DNA from: a virus
Virus record (IMG/VR): IMGVR_UViG_3300024306_000034
Span: 1 to 57,107 of that record
DNA: 57,107 nucleotides
Reading direction: 5' to 3' (one strand)
The translations under genes and the position numbers were made by a program. Of the stretch, positions 15,501-24,584 are shown piece by piece (within the stretch, counting starts at the first letter, position 1; the number at the start of each line of letters is the position of its first letter). A model generated the notes under the pieces. That model was not told where the DNA came from. It saw only the letters and a program-made list of their open reading frames with translations, and searched no databases.

Positions 15501-18500
15501 GTGCCAGCTTCGACAGACGCAACTGTTTGCGACATTTGACTGGTTGAACGATACACTGCATACTCTAACAGGTTGGAAGCCGTCTTGTTGTCTGTTGCCA
15601 ATCCCCACGTCAACGATATTGTGGTATCGGTTACGCTACCGGTGCTCAGCGAGAGCGGCGCAATTACCGGCGGAATGTTTTCATTAAGCGTGGACGTAGC
15701 CAAACCTGTATACGCAGTTCTGTTTCCAGCCCCGTCGCGTGCGATTACGTTAATATAATACGGAGTTCCATCTGTTAAACCGGTAATTGTGTAGCCATTT
15801 GTCGCAGCTATACCCAATCCACTATAAGTACCAGATATAACTAATATCCCGTTTGCCAATATATTTGACACGCTGCCGATATTGTTAGAAGTGGAGTAAT
15901 AAAGATCATACTGTACGGTAGATGGGGAATGAATATCCGTTGCTTGACCCCACGAAACTTTGATACTGTTTGGCGTTCTGTTTACAAGAGTTAATAACGT
16001 GGAATTGTTCAGTATTGGTGGGTAAATATCACCCGGCGTAGTAAATGTAATTTTAGAATACGCGGTTTTATTGCCCAAAGAGTCTTCTGCGACAATGTTT
16101 ACAGAATACTGCGTACTCATTGCGGCGGTCGCATCTGGAAATTGAAATTCAGTTCCATCGGTGCCCATCACAACCCAGCGTCTTACATTGGTGATGCTTT
16201 CGATCTCTTGAACGGTCGACATCGAAGGGCTGCCAGGCGCAATGTATACGGAATATTTGATATTGCCTTGCGATGTCTGATTGTCCGTTGCGGCATTCCA
16301 ACTTATCTTTACAGTGGGCGACATAGAAAGTGGAGAAGAAATGGAATTTGTTATTAAAGATATGTTTGAATTGCTTACCGAAGGAGCGGTGACATCAACT
16401 TGCGATCTGCCTGCTTTCGACACGTATGCGGCCTTATTACCCTCGGTGTCTCTTACGATAACATTAAAGAAATAAAATTGACCGGGTACAGGCACGATTA
16501 CGTCGTAAAAACCGCCGTTGGTAAATGTAGCCCAATCGCGTACCACAATACCGTTAGCTTCTGCATCCGCAACCGTAGATATGTTGTTTAGCGGAGAAAT
16601 TACGATCTTGTATTGATTTTGTGAAAAGTGCGAAAAATTATCAAGAGCCAGTCCATGCTGAATCGTGACAGCGCTATATCCATTAGGCGTTAACGTCAAA
16701 ATTCCTGAGTTTCCTGGAACTGGAGCCGAAATATCTGACGAGTTTCTGCTGCTGACAGTTTGATATTTTGCCTTATTCCCACGGGAATCGCGCACAACAA
16801 CAGTATAGTAACGCGTTAATGACGCGACTAGGCTGATATTTGCGGTCACCAAATCTTTAGTGAAAGGAATTTCAAATGCCGCGCTAGATCCAGGCGCAGA
16901 AATTGCATCTAACGAACCTAAATTAGATTCATCAGAACTATAGTATAAGGCATACTCTAGATCAAGCGAGTTGGTTATGTCGTCTGTGGCTCGAGACCAC
17001 GACATCGTAAAACCAAAAGATGTTACATTGGATTTTGTAATAAAACCACTTGCACCCGGCACTGGTGGCACAGCGTCTTGCTGAGTTGTCTTTGAGAAAG
17101 ACGAGTATAGTGTTTTATTGCCGGCTTCATCTTTTCCAATAAGAGCAAAATGATACGTAGTGCCGGAGTTTAAATTCGGCACGACGATATCAGAAGTGCT
17201 GGCTATATAATCTCTTGCTAAGATCCCGTACTGCTCAATGTAAGCTATACTAGTTGAGCTGGTGGGCACTCTATATAAGGCATATTGTATGTTTTGAGAA
17301 GAAGTGAGATCGTCCTGGGCGGCCGAGTAGGAAACAGTGATTGAATTGTAGTCTGCCGTAGCGGTTGGCTGAGAGCTGTAAGTTGGACCAGTTGTATCTG
17401 CGAGCGTACTAACAGAGGCAGACGTATATGCAAGCTTGTTTCCTGCGGCGTCCCTGGCGATTACGTTATAGTATTTGGTGGAGTTTACAGATTTACCTGT
17501 AACGCTAAAAAACTGTGAAGCAGTGTCAGCACCAAAGAACTGAGCTATCGCTGTGCCATTTGATTCTGCGGCTGCAACAGTGCTAATGTTATTAGAACTA
17601 GATTCATAAACTAAATAATAGATGCTGGTTCTAGAAGAAAAGTCGTCAGAAGCAGAGTTCCAAGTTATTTTGTATCCAGTGAAAGAGTGCTCACTGAAAG
17701 ACAGCGACGCGTTCGATACGGTTGGCGCGATATCATCAGCCTGCGTGGTTGCGCCAACTGGATTATAAGCTACCTTATTGCCGGACGCATCCTTAGCTAT
17801 AACGTTGTAGCCATACAAACTACCGGGGAGAAGAGAGGAATCTGTGTATGTCGCTATATTTGCTGTGTACGGCATCAATAGCGTACCCATTGATTCCGTT
17901 GTGGCAACGCTACCGGTGTAACCTGCCGTAAAAATTGGCACACTATAAACTGCATACTGAATTAGCGGCTGCTGGGTGACGTTATCGCTTGCAAGCGGCC
18001 ATGTAAGAGTTACACTAGTTTTTGTTGATGTGTAAGATATTGGGGCGCCGTCGGTAACAGGTATGGGCGGCGTCAAGTCGGCCAGGGTGGCGCTTGATAT
18101 AGTGTCGTATTTAACTTTGTTGTTAGCTAAATCGCGACCGATAATTGTGAAATAGTATGTGGAGTTCAGAGCAAGATCGGATACGGTTGCTTCTATTACA
18201 GACGAGCTCACACCGGTCACAGTTTGCGAAAGAGTGCCATTTGCCTCAGCGAGTGCCAGAGTTGACATATTGTTAGAGGAAGAGTAGCGGATATCGTAGC
18301 GCATACTTGACGCAGACGAGATGTCGTCTACCGCAGCAGACCATCTTAAGGTGATAGAAGAGTATGTTTGATCTTTAGCGACAATAGAGGAGTCGGAAAT
18401 CGTTGGAGAAATAAGATCAGACAGTCCAGAAACTTGGATTAAAGAAACAGCGCCAGCAGAGCTTGCGGTAAAATTAGGCAAAAAGACGCGCGCTGGTTTA

Positions 18501-19618
18501 GAAGAATACCCTAAAGAATAGTTAGCGCCATCTAATACTGTGTCGCTTCCAGTCCACTGAGCGCCATCGTAATCAAAAACGTTGTAATAAAAGTAATCTT
18601 TTGCTGTTCGACCGTAAGACGTATAGCTAGCAGAATATATTACTGCTACAGAGTTTGAATTTACAGACATCTTGACGTCGATTATGTTATAAAAATACAC
18701 AGAAAGCGACGTCATGAAGGAATTGGAATCAAGAGACCAAACGCCAGCTGATAACTTATAAACAACGAGCGGTTTGTTTAAGTTTGAACCATAATCCACG
18801 CTGGCCGCGACAGAGTATTCCGTGTCGTCTTTTCCAGCTGCACCGATTGCGAGTCGCTGGCCGTTTCCTGCCATAGATACAGAACTACCAAAGTAAGTTC
18901 CTGCATCGCACTCATCTGCTGTGATTTTCTTAACAAGCGAATTAGTGCTTAAATTATATATATAAACTGCACCAGTTCTTGTGGCGGATGGGTTGTCTTC
19001 GCCAACAGAACCAATTGCCAAAGTAGAACCGTCATTTGAAAGCGAAACATCGTATCCAAAATAATCTTCCAAACCTTGGTTTGGGTTTGATATCGTGTTG
19101 GAGAGGGCCCAAGTGCTGCCAGATCTAGAATAAACAAGAACAGAGCCAGAATTGTCAACGCTCTGCGACTGATTGTTTGTGATAGTTGCGCCAGGAAAAC
19201 CGACAGCCAACACGTTTCCGCTGTCGGAAAAAGATAAGGACTCGCCAAATCCGCGAATCGAACTGGTGAACGTGGCTTGAAGCGTTAGGCTTCCGGTTGT
19301 GGCACTCGTCATGTTGAGGGCGTAAATTTTGATAGAATCTTGCGTTGCGCCCTCAAATTTTGCAGCCACTGTTGAGCCGTCTGGCGACATGGCAACCAAA
19401 ACATCACCATCGGCTGCGGAGTTATCGCCAAGAACCGTGGCCACAAGTGAACTCTGCGTAGCGCTATCGCTTTCTCTAACGTATACGCGCATTCCGCTAA
19501 AAGATCCCAACACAAAACGTCTTCCGTCTGTCGAAACAGAAATCGATGTCGGTTGAGCGTTGGTTAGTAAAGAATCATTTAAAACGAGAGATGACGTTAA
19601 AGTATTAAACGAGGGCAT
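12575..19618 (-). CDS. Giant tail adhesin: propeller-like N-terminus plus 16 fibronectin-III modules
   Basis: Starting at ATG 19618 (AAAAGGAA upstream) this encodes 2347 residues. The first ~330 have repeated FG-GAP-like blades (for example FGYDVSLSNDGSTLAIGSVG and FGSSVSMAGNGQRLAIGAAG), which suggest a beta-propeller. Then come 16 modules of about 105-120 residues. Each begins near a P-P/P-G turn, contains W-x-x-A-x-D, an N-N-I-S-T-V-type segment and Y-Y-x-N-V-I-x-(R/K)D-x-A-G-N-K-x-x-Y, and ends in T-x-x-D. The layout matches fibronectin type III domains. A unique ~100-residue C-terminal domain follows. The protein probably forms a long receptor-binding or surface-decorating appendage. It follows the 973-residue fibre gene. 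Confidence 0.88.
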   Translation of the reverse strand: MPSFNTLTSSLVLNDSLLTNAQPTSISVSTDGRRFVLGSFSGMRVYVRESDSATQSSLVATVLGDNSAADGDVLVAMSPDGSTVAAKFEGATQDSIKIYALNMTSATTGSLTLQATFTSSIRGFGESLSFSDSGNVLAVGFPGATITNNQSQSVDNSGSVLVYSRSGSTWALSNTISNPNQGLEDYFGYDVSLSNDGSTLAIGSVGEDNPSATRTGAVYIYNLSTNSLVKKITADECDAGTYFGSSVSMAGNGQRLAIGAAGKDDTEYSVAASVDYGSNLNKPLVVYKLSAGVWSLDSNSFMTSLSVYFYNIIDVKMSVNSNSVAVIYSASYTSYGRTAKDYFYYNVFDYDGAQWTGSDTVLDGANYSLGYSSKPARVFLPNFTASSAGAVSLIQVSGLSDLISPTISDSSIVAKDQTYSSITLRWSAAVDDISSASSMRYDIRYSSSNNMSTLALAEANGTLSQTVTGVSSSVIEATVSDLALNSTYYFTIIGRDLANNKVKYDTISSATLADLTPPIPVTDGAPISYTSTKTSVTLTWPLASDNVTQQPLIQYAVYSVPIFTAGYTGSVATTESMGTLLMPYTANIATYTDSSLLPGSLYGYNVIAKDASGNKVAYNPVGATTQADDIAPTVSNASLSFSEHSFTGYKITWNSASDDFSSRTSIYYLVYESSSNNISTVAAAESNGTAIAQFFGADTASQFFSVTGKSVNSTKYYNVIARDAAGNKLAYTSASVSTLADTTGPTYSSQPTATADYNSITVSYSAAQDDLTSSQNIQYALYRVPTSSTSIAYIEQYGILARDYIASTSDIVVPNLNSGTTYHFALIGKDEAGNKTLYSSFSKTTQQDAVPPVPGASGFITKSNVTSFGFTMSWSRATDDITNSLDLEYALYYSSDESNLGSLDAISAPGSSAAFEIPFTKDLVTANISLVASLTRYYTVVVRDSRGNKAKYQTVSSRNSSDISAPVPGNSGILTLTPNGYSAVTIQHGLALDNFSHFSQNQYKIVISPLNNISTVADAEANGIVVRDWATFTNGGFYDVIVPVPGQFYFFNVIVRDTEGNKAAYVSKAGRSQVDVTAPSVSNSNISLITNSISSPLSMSPTVKISWNAATDNQTSQGNIKYSVYIAPGSPSMSTVQEIESITNVRRWVVMGTDGTEFQFPDATAAMSTQYSVNIVAEDSLGNKTAYSKITFTTPGDIYPPILNNSTLLTLVNRTPNSIKVSWGQATDIHSPSTVQYDLYYSTSNNIGSVSNILANGILVISGTYSGLGIAATNGYTITGLTDGTPYYINVIARDGAGNRTAYTGLATSTLNENIPPVIAPLSLSTGSVTDTTISLTWGLATDNKTASNLLEYAVYRSTSQMSQTVASVEAGTKILDWTVNTGSYTATELNRNTRYFFGVVVRDQAGNKSVYAPVNALTLNDTSAPVVPGVGNIEITHVGYNYINLNATVAVDNVTPIQNVIYRVYRSSSNNISTVAQMISNGTYVGNAVVVPWINPYTYELIYNSTRYVQFRDSNLPGNTGFYYNIMAVDAAGNRSGYASVFAKTSSQWVAPVVGNSGKINVVVAGSGSLNLSWSPASDESQAASSLEYAVYYATRKTNAFLKNEFPAMNNADNIEVHVQQGLVTQASPYTQGMTSFTITNLLPATEYMVNVVVRDATAAHTTYNAARVWTFNDTSAPTPGVSGALTTSYVNESSFVLGWNKASDDYSAQNRLRYEVRVSTQNNINTVDTFKNGIIAMPFTSDVNTATVAGLMPNTTYYANVMVMDVAGNKAVYQTTTVATSADVSGPLLPSNSSLTFSQIEKQQLRVSWVKATDKSTPQDEIQYAVYMSQLLTAVASVNQMESASVLVQDYLADVSYAIITDLEPGTQYFFNVVAKDEFGNKTAYTAGAVYTAADVTPPVPGANGAILTTGITQTSVSLSWSPASDDVDVNSDFEYRLYRSLSNNITTVAQAKTNGTFCALFVNGETSYTVTGLNPSSTYYFNLIVEDRSMNEAAYAPTYATTIIDTTVPSPGNSGILSASMVTADSCVLNWTKGSDNITSEGSLQYAVYMSYSNDMEDLPTTLSNGTQVKSFTKDISVVTIANLSPLTTYYFNVVLRDSFGNMSAYNAVSMTTLADTTGPTPGGGGAIIFNSVDKDSMIVTWNPAEDNTSTGSQIQYQLRMAMSNLGVAPDFSTVADTEANGTIVKAYSSATHALISNLVSNTTYYFNVIAKDAAGNKSVYVAAAQKTANSLVEIPTQSVEINQPVVIASNKDEIKTLPAVASHPTLSKPSNWKKVHMIYKSITSSKRVVVVITDFSQMSGEFITRDTEEFVIHKIIVEDENNNFVAVPASSILNSQSWSISVT

Positions 19619-19673
19619 ATAAAGATTCCTTTTCAGGAAGTAAGAGTTTAATTTAGATGCAAACCTAGGAAGG

Positions 19674-19736
19674 GGACCGGCCAATTAAGGCCGGTCCATC
19701 GCTTAAACTGGCGCGGATGCTCTCTCACACATCCGC
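19674..19736 (-). terminator. Two hairpins after the fibre gene, possible weak terminator
   Basis: Two strong perfect stems fill the 133-base gap between the fibre and adhesin genes: GCGGATG/CATCCGC (19713-19719 with 19730-19736) and GGACCGGCC/GGCCGGTCC (19674-19682 with 19689-19697, loop AATTAA). Neither is followed by a clear T-run on the minus strand, so they may be RNA-stability or processing elements, or a leaky terminator that sets fibre:adhesin ratio, rather than a strict stop. Confidence 0.45.
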
Positions 19737-19751
19737 TAAAATAACTTTAAA

Positions 19752-22673
19752 TTAGCCTTGGTAACGATACATTACGCGAACAATGTCACCAATCATTAAC
19801 TCTTCGTCGCCGTTCTGAGCAAGACTTCCAGCGAAGGTGATTCTGGTTACACCGCCAACCACGGACAAGGTGTAATCGTCGCCAGCATGAGCAACTAGAC
19901 GATCAACAGTGACCATGATAGACTTTTCGATTGCCATGTGGGCCAGATTAATGTAGCCATTAGATACGTCAGCGCTTGCGAGCACAAACTTCTCTTTTTC
20001 ATGGACAACGGCGTTAATCGTGTCGATCTGATCTTGAAGAGCATTGTCAGCGGTTGTGCGCTCGGAAGCTTCATTGGCAACTTCGCTGTCGGTGTAATCT
20101 TTGGCGTCTTTGAGAGCTTTAGCAACCGAACCAGCAACGCTGTCTGCGCCCTCAAGGATATCCAAACGAGCGTCAAGGGCGTTATCAGCAGATTCGCGAG
20201 CGGATACTTCTGCATCCAAGTTGTCTTGGAGAAGATCGTCGGCAGCGGCGCGCGTAGATGCTTCAGAGTTAATCGCGGCAATGCGAGCAGACTCTTCGGC
20301 ATCGATGTTGCTTTGCAGTACACCTTCGGCAGCAAGAGCACGAGTTTCTTCAGCAGAAACTTCGGAATCAGTATAATCTTTAGCGTCTTTAAGAGCTTTA
20401 GCAACAGAACCAGCAACGCTGTCTGCACCTTCAAGCACGTCGAGACGGGCATCAAGGGCGTTATCAGCAGCTAGTCTAGTAGCAGCTTCAGTGTTAAGAT
20501 CGGTTTGAAGCGCAGTGTCACCGGCGATGCGGGCAGCTTCTTCAGCAGAAACTTCGGAATCAGTATAATCTTTAGCGTCTTTAAGAGCTTTAGCAACCGA
20601 ACCAACAACGCTATCTGCACCTTCGAGGACATCGAGACGGGCATCAAGAGCGGAGTCAGCGGATTCACGAGCAGACTGCTCGGCGTCAATGTTACCTTGG
20701 AGCACACCTTCGGCAGCCATAGCGCGAGATTCTTCGGCGTCAATGTTACCTTGGAGCACACCTTCGGCAGCCATAGCGCGAGATTCTTCGGCAGAAACTT
20801 CAGCATCGGTGTAATCTTTAGCATCCTTAAGAGCTTTAGCAACCGAACCAACAACGCTATCTGCACCTTCGATGATGTCCAAGCGAGCATCAAGGGCATC
20901 ATCTGCAGCAATACGAGCAGCTTCTTCAGCAGAAAGATCGGCCCCACTGGAGGATTCGAGGGCATCGATGGCAGCGTTGATAGAAGCCAGTTCTCCAGAA
21001 ATCGTAGCAGCATAGTTGGCGTCATCGCCAAGAGCGGCAGCGAGTTCGTTCAAGGTGTCTAGCGCGCCAGGAGCCATGTCGATGATTTCAGCTACGCGGG
21101 TGTCCGTGTAGTCTTTAGCATCTTTCAAAGCCTTAGCGACAGAGCCAGCGGTGTTTTGATCGCCTTCGAGCACGTCCAAGCGAGCGTCAAGGGCGTCATC
21201 GCCAGCGATGCGGGCAGCTTCTTCAGCAGAAACTTCAGCATCGGTGTAATCTTTAGCATCCTTAAGAGCTTTAGCAACCGAACCGGCTACACTGTCGGCG
21301 CCTTCAAGGATATCGAGACGAGCGTCAAGAGCAGAGTCAGCAGCTTCACGAGCAGACTGCTCAGCAGAAACAGCGGCTTGACGTGCAGATTCTTCAGCAG
21401 AAACAGCGGCAGCGCGGTCAAGGATCTCTTGATCGAGGTCGCCACGCAGGTCAAGGGTGTAGCCGTCAAGCTGGTCAATTTGACTTTGCAGGACTGCTTC
21501 GCGGGCGTCGGTGTAATCTTTGGCGTCTTTTTCAGCTTTAGCAACCGAACCCTCTACGGTGTCAGCACCTTCAAGGACGTCGAGGCGAGCGTCCATCGCA
21601 TCATCAGCAGCGATACGAGCAGATTCTTCAGCAGAGACTGCGGCGATACGAGCAGATTCTTCAGCAGAGACCTCGCTATCAGTATAGTCTTTAGCGTCCT
21701 TAAGAGCCTTAGCGACGGAACCAGCAACGGTGTCAGCTCCCTCGAGGACATCGAGACGAGCATCCATTGCGTCGTCTGCAGATTGGCGGGCAGCAGCTTC
21801 GTCAGCAACTTCAGCGTCAGTGTAGGCTTTGGCGTCGAATAGAGCCTTAGCAACTGAGCCTTCGACCGCAACGCCACCTTCGATGATGTCAAGACGAGCA
21901 TCCATTGCGTCGTCTGCAGATTGGCGGGCAGCAGCTTCGTTAGAAACTGCAGTCTCGCGAGCGTTTTGCTCAGCAAGAACTTCGGCATCAGTGTAATCTT
22001 TAGCATCTTTCAAAGCTTTAGCAACAGAACCTTCAACACTATCAGCGCCTTCGAGAATATCGAGGCGGGCATCAAGGGCCTCATCGGCTGCCATTCTTGC
22101 AGCTTCTTCAGCGGCAAGATCGCCAGAGCTAGCGTTCTCGAGATTGGTGATGCTAGATTCGATGCTAGCAAGCTGGTTAGCGATCGTGGTTGCGAAATTT
22201 TCATCACCGCCAAGAGCGTCGCTTAATTCCTTAAGGGTATCAAGTACGCCAGGAGCGCCATTGATAAGGTCGGCGATCTTTTGGTCGGCGTAGTCTTGAG
22301 CGTCTTTTTGAGCTTTAGCGATAGAGCCAACGACGGTGTTTCCGCCTTCGATGACGTCTAGACGAGCGTCCATGGCGGAGTCAGCAGACTCCATTGAGCT
22401 TTGAAGACTAGAAATAGCAGAAGCGCGCGCTGAGGCTTCGGCAGAAATTTCAGCATCAACGTAGTTTTTACGAACGAGGTCGTTAGCGCCTTGAGGGTCG
22501 ACGGACAGCTTTGGAGTGATACTAAATTGCCACTCGTTACTGCTGTTAAAGTAGAAAAGATCACGGTCAGCACCGGTTGTATCAACGGCGCGAACTGCTT
22601 GACCATTAAGCAGTTGCAGTTTGGATCCGTCGATTGCATTATTCTCAATAAACTTCTTTTTAATCTGAGACAT
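19752..22673 (-). CDS. Long coiled-coil tail fibre with 11 repeated modules
   Basis: The protein has 973 residues. The N-terminus (IDGSKLQLLNGQAVRAVD and YFNSSNEWQF) resembles attachment domains of phage fibres. The shaft has 11 copies of a module with core (A/M)LDARLD-(V/I)-(L/I)-EG followed by GSVAKALKDAKDYTD and heptad linkers (AEESARIAADD type), which should form a trimeric coiled coil. Two modules carry an inserted globular segment (APG-x-LDTL-x-EL-x-x-ALG-x-D), a segment also common in other phage fibres. A C-terminal beta domain of about 80 residues ends in IGDIVRVMYRYQG. AGGAG precedes the ATG. Near-identical repeats at DNA level predict copy-number variation. Confidence 0.88.
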   Translation of the reverse strand: MSQIKKKFIENNAIDGSKLQLLNGQAVRAVDTTGADRDLFYFNSSNEWQFSITPKLSVDPQGANDLVRKNYVDAEISAEASARASAISSLQSSMESADSAMDARLDVIEGGNTVVGSIAKAQKDAQDYADQKIADLINGAPGVLDTLKELSDALGGDENFATTIANQLASIESSITNLENASSGDLAAEEAARMAADEALDARLDILEGADSVEGSVAKALKDAKDYTDAEVLAEQNARETAVSNEAAARQSADDAMDARLDIIEGGVAVEGSVAKALFDAKAYTDAEVADEAAARQSADDAMDARLDVLEGADTVAGSVAKALKDAKDYTDSEVSAEESARIAAVSAEESARIAADDAMDARLDVLEGADTVEGSVAKAEKDAKDYTDAREAVLQSQIDQLDGYTLDLRGDLDQEILDRAAAVSAEESARQAAVSAEQSAREAADSALDARLDILEGADSVAGSVAKALKDAKDYTDAEVSAEEAARIAGDDALDARLDVLEGDQNTAGSVAKALKDAKDYTDTRVAEIIDMAPGALDTLNELAAALGDDANYAATISGELASINAAIDALESSSGADLSAEEAARIAADDALDARLDIIEGADSVVGSVAKALKDAKDYTDAEVSAEESRAMAAEGVLQGNIDAEESRAMAAEGVLQGNIDAEQSARESADSALDARLDVLEGADSVVGSVAKALKDAKDYTDSEVSAEEAARIAGDTALQTDLNTEAATRLAADNALDARLDVLEGADSVAGSVAKALKDAKDYTDSEVSAEETRALAAEGVLQSNIDAEESARIAAINSEASTRAAADDLLQDNLDAEVSARESADNALDARLDILEGADSVAGSVAKALKDAKDYTDSEVANEASERTTADNALQDQIDTINAVVHEKEKFVLASADVSNGYINLAHMAIEKSIMVTVDRLVAHAGDDYTLSVVGGVTRITFAGSLAQNGDEELMIGDIVRVMYRYQG
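20681..20788. repeat. Perfect 54-bp tandem duplication inside the fibre gene
   Basis: Two exact 54-base copies (20681-20734 and 20735-20788) encode the duplicated segment AAEGVLQGNIDAEESRAM. They are identical at every base, unlike the diverged modules around them, so this is a recent duplication that keeps the 18-residue coiled-coil register. Confidence 0.9.
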
Positions 22674-22699
22674 GCTAGATTCTCCTAGTTGTTAGTGCA

Positions 22700-23101
22700 C
22701 TAGGAATATTCTATCACGAGAATGTCTCCGATCTCTAGAAGTCCGTCTAAGCCCATGTTTCCCCACATAATTATGTTAGGAGACACGACCGTAAAATCTG
22801 TAGCATATATCTGCGCTGGGCCACCTTCTGGAAAAATCTTAGTCCTTGAAGGGTTTTGTACTATTTTTGAAAGTATCAAAGTTTTAGTAAGCAGATTAAC
22901 GCCGGTTATGACAACCGTCTCGGTGTACGAGGCGTCGTTGAGTTTTACTATACCGCCAGACTTGGCAACATTAATAGAATTATTGGCTAAATTTAGCCAA
23001 AGTTGACCCTCAGATGGCGTAGCGGGATCCGCCGTGCGGATCTGCAGGCCTTTTTCTTGAATTGTTTCTTCTTGTCTAGCGATGTGAACTTTTTTAGGCA
23101 T
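22700..23101 (-). CDS. Small fibre-associated protein, 133 aa
   Basis: I start it at ATG 23101, which has AGGTGA upstream; an in-frame GTG at 23110 would leave that site unused. The protein has a short N-terminal stretch (VHIARQEETIQEKGLQIRTA) typical of fibre bases, a SEGQLWLNLANNSI segment often seen in fibre proteins, and a C-terminal beta region ending in LEIGDILVIEYS. That end resembles the terminus of the 973-residue fibre (MIGDIVRVMYRYQ), so the two may share a head domain or bind each other. It overlaps the preceding gene by 8 bases. Confidence 0.7.
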   Translation of the reverse strand: MPKKVHIARQEETIQEKGLQIRTADPATPSEGQLWLNLANNSINVAKSGGIVKLNDASYTETVVITGVNLLTKTLILSKIVQNPSRTKIFPEGGPAQIYATDFTVVSPNIIMWGNMGLDGLLEIGDILVIEYS

Positions 23102-23831
23102 TTCCGTCACCTGACGTTATAACTGGCGCGTCTGTGTTAAAGTAGCGCCACACCTGACCATCGAAATAGGCTGGCTTTTGAACCTCGCCATCCTTAACGA
23201 ATATCCACGGCGTCGTATTGTTTATACCAACAGGGGACAGGGGCAAACTTGCTATATCGTACACGGGCATATAATTTAAAGCAAGATCATTTTGCTGAAC
23301 AGTGCTAAATAACACTTGATCAGTTTGATTTACAATCTTGAACGAAGGGAACGGATTGGAAGCGGTGCCGGTGATGAATTCGCCATCATCAGAGACGCTT
23401 AAAGCAAATATGTAGCCAGAAGGGCTTTGAAGAAAAATAGTGGCGATGTCAACGCCGTTGGTATCTGGCGGATTCACCATAATAACTTCGCCATCTTCAT
23501 CGATCTCAATAGCTGCTATAGAACCATCTTTTCTTTTAAATCGCCAGTAAGTTACTACGCCGACTTCTTCATCGGAAAGCAACTCCGATACGATCTCGCC
23601 CTCGTCGGTTGCCGTGATTTTCCAGCGTCCAACTGGACTTGGAAGGACGACAGACGTTGGCGAAGCACCGATGCGCAAGACAATATCGCCGTCTTGGTTG
23701 AGGAGATTTGAAGCTTGAGTAAGAAACGCTAATTTGTTCAATGCTTCTTGCAGGTTTGTCGCGCCAAGACCGTTCAGTATTGATGAAAATGGTATTGATT
23801 CTGCTGTCGGGGTGAAGAACGTATTGAACAT
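23094..23831 (-). CDS. Probable tail-fibre or baseplate-associated protein, 245 aa
   Basis: This is a beta-rich protein. An N-terminal segment (SIPFSSILNGLGATNLQEAL) resembles the attachment/oligomerisation part of fibre proteins. A middle region with GRWKITATDEGEIVSELL looks like a small beta-sandwich, and the C-terminus has an aromatic stretch (PAYFDGQVWRYFNTDAP). It overlaps the gene before (TAATG) and after (8 bases), and lies between other fibre-region genes. No firm homologue is named. Confidence 0.65.
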   Translation of the reverse strand: MFNTFFTPTAESIPFSSILNGLGATNLQEALNKLAFLTQASNLLNQDGDIVLRIGASPTSVVLPSPVGRWKITATDEGEIVSELLSDEEVGVVTYWRFKRKDGSIAAIEIDEDGEVIMVNPPDTNGVDIATIFLQSPSGYIFALSVSDDGEFITGTASNPFPSFKIVNQTDQVLFSTVQQNDLALNYMPVYDIASLPLSPVGINNTTPWIFVKDGEVQKPAYFDGQVWRYFNTDAPVITSGDGNA

Positions 23832-24580
23832 TATCCAACCTCCCAGACTCTAGCTTCTGCGGTTCCAGCGTTACTATGCATCAACCAAATCTTCATTGAA
23901 GCAGTGGCCGGGATGTACACCATCTGGTTGATAAAAATGGGTATCCCATTGGTCGCGTTTACGGTGTCAGCGAACCCCATGTACAAATTTTTGTCGATAG
24001 GCATAATAAACACGCCTTTGCGGTTTGCCAGAGTAGTAGTGCCACCCTTAGCTTCTACGGGCGTCGGACCAACTATTACAGCCGCACCCTGCGCAGAACC
24101 TTGAAGCGAATCAGATACTCTAGCCTCACTGAACGACGTAAACGAAAGTTTATCGACTGCAACAGCTAAACTTTTTGCCTCCCCTGGAGCATTTCTGACA
24201 AACTTCAACACATTGCCAGTGTCGTCTACAGCTATACTTCTGCGCGCCACGATTGGCGCTTCTTCGTAGGTGAAGCGCTCAATGTCCTGAGTGGCTATGG
24301 TTGGGCGCTGTTGCTCAGGTGCACTGATGGTAGATGAAATGTCATAAGTAGATAAATCGATTCGCATATTTGGGTTAGACCCCTGCGGACCTATCGCCAT
24401 CTGAGTCTCAGAAAATATAGCCTTAATCTCGCCGGCAACCGACGGCTGGCTGGGATTTAGGATAACTACGAGCTGACCTAGTTTAAACGAGACAGTTGAT
24501 GCAATAGTAACCACGCCGTTAGATGTACCATTTGCGGTAAACAGCTGCGACGGGATTTCTTTGTAAAACTTCTCGAGCAT
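23831..24580 (-). CDS. Probable tail-fibre-region structural protein, 249 aa
   Basis: This beta-rich, mostly neutral protein has repeated Val/Thr/Ala/Gly segments. Its last 60 residues (FINQMVYIPATASMKIWLMH and on) look like a small jelly-roll-type domain. It starts 4 bases after the preceding gene and shares TAATG with the next. Context in the fibre cluster is the main evidence for a virion role. Confidence 0.65.
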   Translation of the reverse strand: MLEKFYKEIPSQLFTANGTSNGVVTIASTVSFKLGQLVVILNPSQPSVAGEIKAIFSETQMAIGPQGSNPNMRIDLSTYDISSTISAPEQQRPTIATQDIERFTYEEAPIVARRSIAVDDTGNVLKFVRNAPGEAKSLAVAVDKLSFTSFSEARVSDSLQGSAQGAAVIVGPTPVEAKGGTTTLANRKGVFIMPIDKNLYMGFADTVNATNGIPIFINQMVYIPATASMKIWLMHSNAGTAEARVWEVG

Positions 24581-24584
24581 CCTA

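Noticed and set aside
20101-22226. Several plus-strand and off-frame open frames opposite and within the fibre gene
   Set aside because: They are shadows of the repeated DNA. Their own repeats follow the fibre modules and they lack start signals.
19752-22673. Direct repeats that could suggest a CRISPR array
   Set aside because: The repeats are in-frame protein modules with diverged copies and no unique spacers of constant length.
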